DNA of 30,709 nucleotides from IMG/VR virus record IMGVR_UViG_3300027320_000038, positions 1-30,709 of that record, one strand, 5' to 3'. The notes beneath the pieces were generated by a model. That model saw only the letters and a list, made by a program, of their open reading frames with translations, did not search any database and was not told where the DNA came from. Position numbers and translations under genes: made by a program. Of the stretch, positions 18,385-26,800 are shown one piece after another (position 1 is the first letter of the stretch; each line of letters begins with the position of its first letter). Source of the stretch: a virus.

Positions 18385-19239
18385 ATGATAGAATTTTTAG
18401 AAATATTTTTCTTTGGACGAGAAGATGTCCAAATGGCTGTTCTAGATCCAATAATTGGAGGCGCTCTTATATCAGGGGGAATTCAAATATTAGGGGGGTT
18501 GTTTGGAGGAGGACAAGCTAAAAAAAGAGAACGAGCAGCACAAGCAGAAAAAGATAGACTGCAAAGAAAACTAACTAATTTAGAAAATAATAGACAAGAT
18601 ATTATAAATCCTTATGAAAATATTAGTGATCTAAGTTCTTTAGCTACTGATTTAAGTAATCAAATGTCTAATCCATTTGCTAATTTAAGCGTAGCAACAC
18701 AGGCTGCTGAAATGGAAATAGAACAAGCTGATATTTCATTAGCAAATACTTTAGATACTTTAGCTGCTACAGGTGCAAGCGCAGGAGGTGCAACTGCATT
18801 AGCTCAGGCTGCTTTACAAAGCAAAAAAGGTGTTTCAGCTAGTATTGAACAACAAGAAGCTCAAAACGAAAAATTAAGAGCACAAGGCGAGCAACAACTA
18901 GAACAACAAAGGGTTGCTGAACAGCGAAGATTACAGGGTATTCAAATTGGTGAGGGTCAGAGAATGCAAGGATTAGATGCAGCTGGTAAACAATTTATGT
19001 TTGGAGCACAAGAAACTAGAGAACTACAACAATTGAATAGAGTATCTACTCAATTAGGTGGAGCTCAAGCGCAACAAATGCAAGCACAAGCTGATCAAAC
19101 AGGTGCATATACATCAATGGTTGGAGGATTAGCTGGCATCGCAGGCAGTACAATAGGCGCGATGGCAGAAGTAAGATCCAGCCCTTATGACTCTGAAGGA
19201 TATTTGAAAGATAAAAAAGTTAGGCCTGAATCTAAATAG
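18385..19239 (+). CDS. Putative internal virion (ejection) protein
   Basis: 284 residues as annotated. A Gly-rich hydrophobic segment (residues 18-44, starting AVLDPIIGGALISGG) is followed by a long Gln/Ala/Glu-rich helical body (QQEAQNEKLRAQGEQQLEQQ) and a second Gly/Ala hydrophobic patch near 235-255. This resembles small internal virion proteins (T7 gp14/P22 gp7 type) that form a channel during DNA ejection. Two starts compete. The ATG at 18385 has an A/T-rich leader. The ATG at 18433 would give MAVLDPIIGG, which looks like a natural N-terminus for this family, but it lies against a 7-bp hairpin. Function is inferred from composition and position. Confidence 0.6.
   Translation: MIEFLEIFFFGREDVQMAVLDPIIGGALISGGIQILGGLFGGGQAKKRERAAQAEKDRLQRKLTNLENNRQDIINPYENISDLSSLATDLSNQMSNPFANLSVATQAAEMEIEQADISLANTLDTLAATGASAGGATALAQAALQSKKGVSASIEQQEAQNEKLRAQGEQQLEQQRVAEQRRLQGIQIGEGQRMQGLDAAGKQFMFGAQETRELQQLNRVSTQLGGAQAQQMQAQADQTGAYTSMVGGLAGIAGSTIGAMAEVRSSPYDSEGYLKDKKVRPESK
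18412..18433 (+). promoter_or_regulatory. Hairpin ending at the alternative start ATG
   Basis: TTTGGAC (18412-18418) pairs perfectly with GTCCAAA (18427-18433) around GAGAAGAT. The last paired A is the first base of the in-frame ATG at 18433. If that is the real start, the hairpin would limit ribosome access. Confidence 0.45.
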
Positions 19240-19256
19240 AAAAAGAACAGATAATT

Positions 19257-20801
19257 ATGAGTTACGAAAACCCAGAACAGTTTGTCGACAAACAGTCAGG
19301 CCAACATTTTAGAAGAATGCAAGAAAGCATAACTAAAGCGGCTACTAGCACTATTGCTAGTTATGTTGATACTTATAAAAGAAATCAAATAAAAATACAA
19401 AAAATAAGAGAACAAGCTGATAAAGAAGCATTGGATGCTAAAAATGCTGTTTTTCAAACTGCTTCAAAAAATTCAACAATTCAATTTCAGAATATAAATG
19501 GTAAATTTAAAAGGTTAGCAGAGCTGAAGAAAAAAAATCCTAGCATGCTAACGGATAAAGAAAGAAATTTTATCAGGTCTATGGACACTATAGGTACGAG
19601 AATGTACAGTGCTTTGGAAAATACCACGGCTAGTTCTTTAGCTTTTAAAGAACAAAGCAGTATCAAACCTGGATCTCAGGGAAGTAATGATGAATTTAGA
19701 AATCCTGATCAGTACAATACTATGATGATCATGAATGGTAAAATACCTGGCAGAAAAGAGGCTAGTTATGAAGAGGATGAAAATGGTAATGTTGTTTATT
19801 CTGTAAAAGTATACGATGGCAAAGGTAAGTTTGTTGGAGATGTTATTAATAAAAACATTGAGGAAACCATGTTTATAGATAAAGTACCTAATTTGCAGCC
19901 TGATATAAATAAAGCAATTGAAAAAGCAAAAGCAATATTAAATATAGAAAGTGAGTTTTCACCTGCGTATATAAAAGATGGAGAGTTAACTGGAAAATTA
20001 ATGGTTGGTGTTAACAACAAAGGAGTTGGAGTATCTGCAGATTTGTGGGAAAAAACATTAAAAGAGCAAGTTGAGTTAATAGCAATAGGTTTAGATCACA
20101 ATGAAAAATCTTCTTTTCACAACAATATAACTAGAACTAAAAATACAAAAGACGATAAAGGCAATATTGTAAAAGACGACTTTTCAACTTTATGGGAATA
20201 TGATCAAGATTTAACTTCTGAGCAAAACACTAATTTTTCACAGGAGCTTTTAAGGTATGCTAACAGTGAAGTAGAATCTGTTAAAGCTAAAAATAAGGTT
20301 ATGCGAAAGGCTAAGACACCTACAACCGACCCAACTAAAAGCCAACAAAAATTCAATGATAGACTTAATTTTGCAAAAGAGACTTCAAATGAAATTAATT
20401 CTTTAATGGGCGATGAAAAAAGTCAAGGCAATAAAAATTTTACCATAAATAAAAAAGGAGCTTTTTTAACTGTTTTAAATAAAAAGCGTTTAGCTTCAGA
20501 TTCTCAAATAAAAAACATAGAAGATATTAAACCTGATTTTTTAGAACAAAAATTAGAAGAGGGGATGACCGGTGAAGCAGCTACTGCTGCCTGGGAAAAA
20601 GCCTCTAAAGATACAGAGTTAGCCTATATAAGAAACGGCAGGATTGTACCTGTAGACTTATCTAGCTCTGACGCTATGAATAAATCAATGTTAGAATTGC
20701 TTATTCCAGGAATAAAACCACTTGAAAGAGATAAGTTAGCTAAAGCTATGAAAGGTAAAGAAGGAGAGATTGTAATAGATTATTCACAATTTGAAGAGTA
20801 A
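19257..20801 (+). CDS. Putative internal virion protein, unknown function
   Basis: 514 residues. It opens with charged helices (residues about 10-65, FRRMQESITKAATSTIASYV then IREQADKEALDAKNA), followed by mixed alpha/beta content with many Lys/Glu/Asn. I recognise no enzymatic motif. It is the middle member of the small-medium-giant trio at 18385-28986, an arrangement like the consecutive internal core/ejection proteins of podoviruses (T7 gp14-15-16). That context is the main basis for the call. It is preceded by an A-rich leader ending ATAATT and lies 17 bases after the previous stop. Confidence 0.5.
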   Translation: MSYENPEQFVDKQSGQHFRRMQESITKAATSTIASYVDTYKRNQIKIQKIREQADKEALDAKNAVFQTASKNSTIQFQNINGKFKRLAELKKKNPSMLTDKERNFIRSMDTIGTRMYSALENTTASSLAFKEQSSIKPGSQGSNDEFRNPDQYNTMMIMNGKIPGRKEASYEEDENGNVVYSVKVYDGKGKFVGDVINKNIEETMFIDKVPNLQPDINKAIEKAKAILNIESEFSPAYIKDGELTGKLMVGVNNKGVGVSADLWEKTLKEQVELIAIGLDHNEKSSFHNNITRTKNTKDDKGNIVKDDFSTLWEYDQDLTSEQNTNFSQELLRYANSEVESVKAKNKVMRKAKTPTTDPTKSQQKFNDRLNFAKETSNEINSLMGDEKSQGNKNFTINKKGAFLTVLNKKRLASDSQIKNIEDIKPDFLEQKLEEGMTGEAATAAWEKASKDTELAYIRNGRIVPVDLSSSDAMNKSMLELLIPGIKPLERDKLAKAMKGKEGEIVIDYSQFEE

Positions 20802-20823
20802 AATAATTAAATAAAATAAAATT

Positions 20824-23800
20824 ATGCCAAGATATAAAGTAAACGAAAAAACTTATAATTTACCTGAGGATAAAGTCGAAGGGTTTTTGCTACAATTTCC
20901 AGATGCCATAGCTATTGAAGACGAAGCACAGGATTTTCCAACAAGCACTCCAGCGGATGCGGATGCAGTGCAGCAACCAATGACAGCATCACAAGCAGGT
21001 TTTACGGAATCACCCTCGGTAGATACTCCTTCGGAATCACTAGATCCTGAGCCTAAAAGCAAAAAATTAATTGAGCTAGAACAAAAATTAGAAAAAGCAA
21101 AGACTTTTAAAACAACAATGAAAGGTCAAATAATTGCAGATCTAAATGATGAAATTGAAATTGAAAAAAATTTAGCTACACCTGAGGGTAAACAAATAGC
21201 TAATGACTTTAATTCTTCTGTTGATGCTATCTTTAATACAAACATTCCTTACCAACTAGAGGAAGGGGTAGTTTTTAAAGATCCTATTGAAGGACAAAGC
21301 ATGACGGAGTTAAATAAAAATCCTGAATGGAGAAATGCTTTAACAAATAAAATTACAGATAGTTACTATAGACTAAACCCTAGCAAGCCTGCTCCTGCAG
21401 AAAGTACTATAAACACTCTTGTAAACGCAAGAATAGACGCTGAACTACAAAAAGAAAAACAAGAAATAGATGCAGAAAGAAGCAATGTAATTCAAGACCT
21501 GCGTGATAATAAAAGATACACAGCTACAGTGGAGTTAGGTGTAAAAGACTACTCAGAAAGTCTTTCACCTCAACAAAAGAATATAGCTGATATGAATTCT
21601 CGCGCAAAAAAGCTAAGAGATATAAAAGATAACGGTACCGCTTTGGAAGCAGCTAAAGCTTCGGAGGAGCTAAATAAATTATCTAAAGAAGCTAATGATG
21701 CTTTAAAAGATTACAATAAAAACTTTCAGTACTGGGTTGATCCTATTACAGGAAACAACATGTCTTTGTCTCAAAAGGAAAAAGATATGCTTACTAATCA
21801 ATCACAACCTAAAAGTTTAAAAAAAGAAATAGACGCTAAAACCGCTCAATACAAAAAATCAACTGCTGCTCAACTTGAGGAAGCATTTGTTTTAAATGTA
21901 TTAGAAACACAAGACAATGCTAAAAGGAAAAATCGTATTGTAAAATTAAAATCATCATTTTTTCCATTAATAAATATTTTATCAGGTAAAGGATATAAAC
22001 CTAATGAAGAAGGAATATATGAAGTAAAATTTCAAGATTTATTACCTCTTAGAAATATAACAGACATAGACAAAGAATTAAGTAAAGCAACTACTTTAGG
22101 GTCAAAAGAAGAAACGCTCGGGCAAGGAGGAATGAAAGATATGCTCGATGATTTATATAAAGATAATATAAGATTAAATATAAACAAAGAAGCTTTAACT
22201 ACTACATTTATGCTTAACATAGATCCAGGTAGTATTAAATCAACCATAGGTAATAAGGTTGGAGATAAAATAGGTGAATTTGTAGGAGCATTAAGTACAG
22301 CTACGTTAGGAGAGGATTTAACTAAAAGTATAGGTACAACTCGAAGAATGGAATTAGATGCGATAGAGGAGCTTCAAACGGACTACGGTATAGACATGTC
22401 TAAATCCCAGCGAGAAAATTACAGAAGATCATTATCTACTCAAGTAGCGGAAGGCTTAGGAGGATTTGTTCCTGAAATTGTTAAGTTTGGAATGTTAAAT
22501 GCTGTTACAGGGGGTACTTTATCTGCTACCAAGTTCGGAGCTAAAATGGCTAAATGGCTTAAGCGTACCAAAAACTTTACCCCTACTAGGCAGCAACAAA
22601 CTCAAAGTTTTATTTACCATGCTCTTTTAGAAGAAGCTAAATTTAAAGCAGTAACAGGTGGCGAATCACAAACAGGTGGCGGAGTTGGTTTTTTTGCAGG
22701 TGGTCAATTAGCAAATAAACTATTAAGCAAGTTTAAATTCAGTGGAAAATCTCAAGTTCTTGAACCTGTTTTTCAAAAAATGATTGCTCCAGGCGTTGGA
22801 GGTATGGTTGGTAGTAATGCAGCTTTAATCACAGAGGAGGCTATTAAGTCATTGTCAAATAATGTTGATTGGAAAAAGTTTATGCATGAAACTTACGGCA
22901 ACGTTTATTATGATAAAACAACAGGAACTTTACTTTCCGAAGAAGAGGTTGAAAAAAGAAAGAAAAGCGGTGATGGAAATACAATGGAAGACCGTAGTAA
23001 AGGCTTTGAAAAAGGAATTGTAGAGATTTTTATGTTTGCTGCTCCAGGGGCTACAAAATTAAAGCCAATAGATTTCATGAGCGTCGCTAAAAAAAGAGCA
23101 AACTTTTCAGATGCTGTTAGGTTATTAGATGAAACAAACACAGATGGTGAATTTAAATTAAAAGGCCAGGAAAGAACTCAAAAGGAAAACTATGCTTTAG
23201 AATTAGAAAATAGTTTACTAAGAGCTGATAATTCGTTTTATAACAAAGAGGTAAGCGAATTGACTAAAGAAATAAATAGAGCTAGATCTAAAATTGATGA
23301 AGGTAATATTTCAAATAGAGAAAAAAGAATTTTAGAAAAAGAAATCATTGTTGCTGAGTCAAAGATTGAAATGACCAAAGCTGGTATTAAAAAATCTTTT
23401 AATAATATAAAAAAATCAGGAGTTTTTCAATCTAAAGGTAAAACACCTGTATTAAAAATAATAAGAAACGAAAAAGAACCTAATGCTTTAGATGGTGATA
23501 AGGCTCGATATTTTCCTGAATCAAATGAATTCCAAGTTGATTTATCAAAATATAAGCCAGGTGTTTTTACTCAAGAAGTAGGACATGCTCTAATGGATTT
23601 AGCTTTTAAAAACAACGAAAGCGCTGCAAAGAAATTTAAAGAAAGCATTGAAACAACAGTAAATAAAGCTTTAGAAGGAGAGCGTTTTGGTAATTTAAGA
23701 GATATGACTTTTCAAGAAATTATTAATGAAAAGTATTCAGATAAAAAACAAAGACCTGAAGAGTATGTAATGAATATTGCAGAATTTTTACAAAATCCTA

Positions 23801-26800
23801 AATTTAAAGATTTACTTTTAAGTAAAGGTTTATTAACTGGAATAAACAGAACAGTTAAAGAAACTGCGGGTAAATTTGGTATTGATTTATCTTCTAAAAA
23901 ACCTTTAGAGCTTGGTGAAAAAAATATAAACAGAGCAAGCGATCTTTTAGAATTTTTATATGATCTTGGTAATATAGAAAAAGGTGGTAAAAATATTTCT
24001 AAACAATTTGAAAGATTTTCTAATGTAGAAATTGATGGTAAAAAATTAATAGATTTAGAAACAGGTATTGAAATTAAAACAGAAGCAGAAAGACTTAAAG
24101 ATTTTTCTTCTAAAGAACTAGAAAGTGATAATAAAGATATATTCAGCAAGGTAAACAAAGCTTATAAAGAAGGTATTGAAAACAATCAAAACATAGAAAC
24201 AACTGGTGTAATGATTGGGTTTGAATATAGACCTATTGTCTTAAAAAAAATAAGAAGATATATAGATAAAAATAATTTACAAGTAGCCAGCGATGTACCT
24301 GAATTACTCGCGGACGCTGTAATTATGGATAAAAATGGTGTTCCTGGAATAGTAAAAAGTTACTCTGACGGTCAGAAAGTTATTAAATATATTAAAGAAA
24401 ATAATCCAAGCAAACAAGAAATTCAAGATTTTGCTAAAGAAAACGGTATACGTGAAATAAGAAGCCAAGAAGGAGCATCTAGATTAGATAAACTTGAAGC
24501 AATGGCTAAAGGAACCAAATCGGAAGCTACTTTGACATCAATGATCACTGGTGATGTAGACAAACGTATATTAGGTATTATGCAGAAACCTGAATATGCA
24601 CAAGAATTTGGAGCAGTTAGATTAGGTGGGTTAGAAGAAAATCAACAAGAAAAAATAGTTCAAGAGTCTACTACAGGAGAAGGTAGTACCGCTTTCTTAG
24701 ATTTAGCTAAAAACGATAGAGTTTCAAGAAAAACCGCTATAGCAGTATCTAGGCTGCCCGAAGAAATTAATAAAAAAGCAACCGACATAGCTGAAAAAAC
24801 ATTATTACAAAAATTTCCTAAGCTAGGTGCTAGAACTTTAGGTAAAGTTAAGCTTAAGTCAGGTGAAGAAGTTACTTACGCATTATTTAGAAATACTGCC
24901 GATGTAAACATTGGAGGAGAAACTTTTAACATTAAAGCTAGAGGTTTTAAAGAAATAAACGATTACTTAACCAGTAAAGGTTTATCTGCTGAAGGCAAGC
25001 CTAGTAAGCTTAAAAACTTTAATCAGTTCCAACAAGAAGCTTTTAAGGTAAGTTTATTTAACGAAATAGAAAAAGTAGCGGGTAAACTTAAAGGAGGTGG
25101 TAAAGTACCAACGCCTGAATATAACATGTTCCTGGATAATACGTTTAAATTATACAAGAATTATATAAGCCAGTCTAGTATAAATAAAAGATTTAATATA
25201 TTTTCAGAACCATTAATAGATTCTAAAACAGGTAAACAAGTAAGAGAATCTTCTGATCAAGGTAATCCTGTATTTAAGAAAAAAAATATAACACCTGCGG
25301 AATGGAAAAAATATTTTGGAGGAGATGGCACAGGTACTGAAAGACTAGATGGTAAAAGAAGATCTCTTATAGAGACTATATCTATGGAAATAGGTAAAGA
25401 TGCTATAATGGAAAAATTAGAATCTGACACGTTTAAAAAAATTGTACAAGAAAGACAAACCGAATTAGGCAACGAAGTAGGTGAAAACTTTATATCAAAA
25501 ATTTCTGTTGAACTAGACAGGTTGCCTTCAGGGGAAATGTCTAAATCTTATTCTTCCGTAGAGCTATTTCATAGGGCTAAAAAAATACCTGGGTTAGCTA
25601 TTAAAAATGAAAATGAATTTAGAACTTTAATAAACCAGTATAATAGAGGTGAATTAGATAAAGATCTCATGGAGCTCATTAAAGAAGAGGCTACAGAATC
25701 TTTTATTAATACAACTAAAGCTAGAAGTTTAATAGCTGAAAATATTAAAAAAGCTATTGGACAAGAAATTTTAAAATCTGAAACAGATATTAATATAAGG
25801 TATAATGAAAAAATAGGACACAATAATAAGCTACATAAAGAATTTAGAGATGAAGTTAAATCAACATTAGAGTTGATACCTAAGGAAATTTTAGAATTGC
25901 AAAAAACATTATCAGGCGAAAAAGGTTTTATTATTGCTGAAACATTAGGGTATGACGGCGGTATGGGAAAAACTGGAAAACAATTTATAAAAGATTTTAA
26001 TAATATTTTAGGAACCAAAGCTGATAATTCTATATGGAAACCTGTTTTTGATTTAATAAAAAAGAATAAACAAAAGTTTTTTGCAGAAATTTCAGGAGGC
26101 TCTAATAAAACAGGTGTTGGACAAGCTAGAGCAATTGTTAAAAATAATGAATTATCTAACGCTGAAAAAATTAAGGAATTAGATAACGTATATGAAGGAG
26201 GATTAAAATATTCAAATGAATTAAATACTGCTTATCACAACGCTATTGTAAAAAGTTTAAATAAAAGTTTAAATACTAAGTATAAAGGTAAACCTTCTGA
26301 AAGAATAAAAGCTGTAGAAAGACTATCGCTTATGATAGCTCAAAATAGAAAATTTGGACCTAGGCTTGCGTCTCCATTTACTATATTTGAATTAAACACA
26401 AAAGGTGGTTTTTCTAATGAGCATTTAAAAGAGTCTGTAAAATATAAATCAGATTTAATAAATTTACTAAAAAAAGGATTGTTTGATATTGATGGTGAAT
26501 TAAAAAAAATAAATACTGGATATGAAAGCGCTCTTGTAGACAATACTTCCAGAACTGCTGCTGACAAGGCTTTAGGTAGTGTGTTTTCTTCAGAAATGAA
26601 ATCTTATTTAAAACTTATTGGGCCGGATGCTTTAGTATTTACTGCTCCGGAAATAGCTAATAAATTAAATAAGTTTTATCACGCTCCTTCTAAAAAGTTA
26701 TTAGGTGATCACATAGTTGAAAAATTTATAAAAGAAGCTGCTTTACCTAATAAAACAAATTTAAATTTATTAAAAAATAAAGGAATAAACGTTAAAAACA

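Noticed and set aside
23712-24158. A 148-codon minus-strand frame opposite the giant gene
   Set aside because: Ser/Leu/Ile-rich translation typical of the antisense of Lys/Glu/Asp-rich coding sequence; similar shadows recur at 25569-26018.
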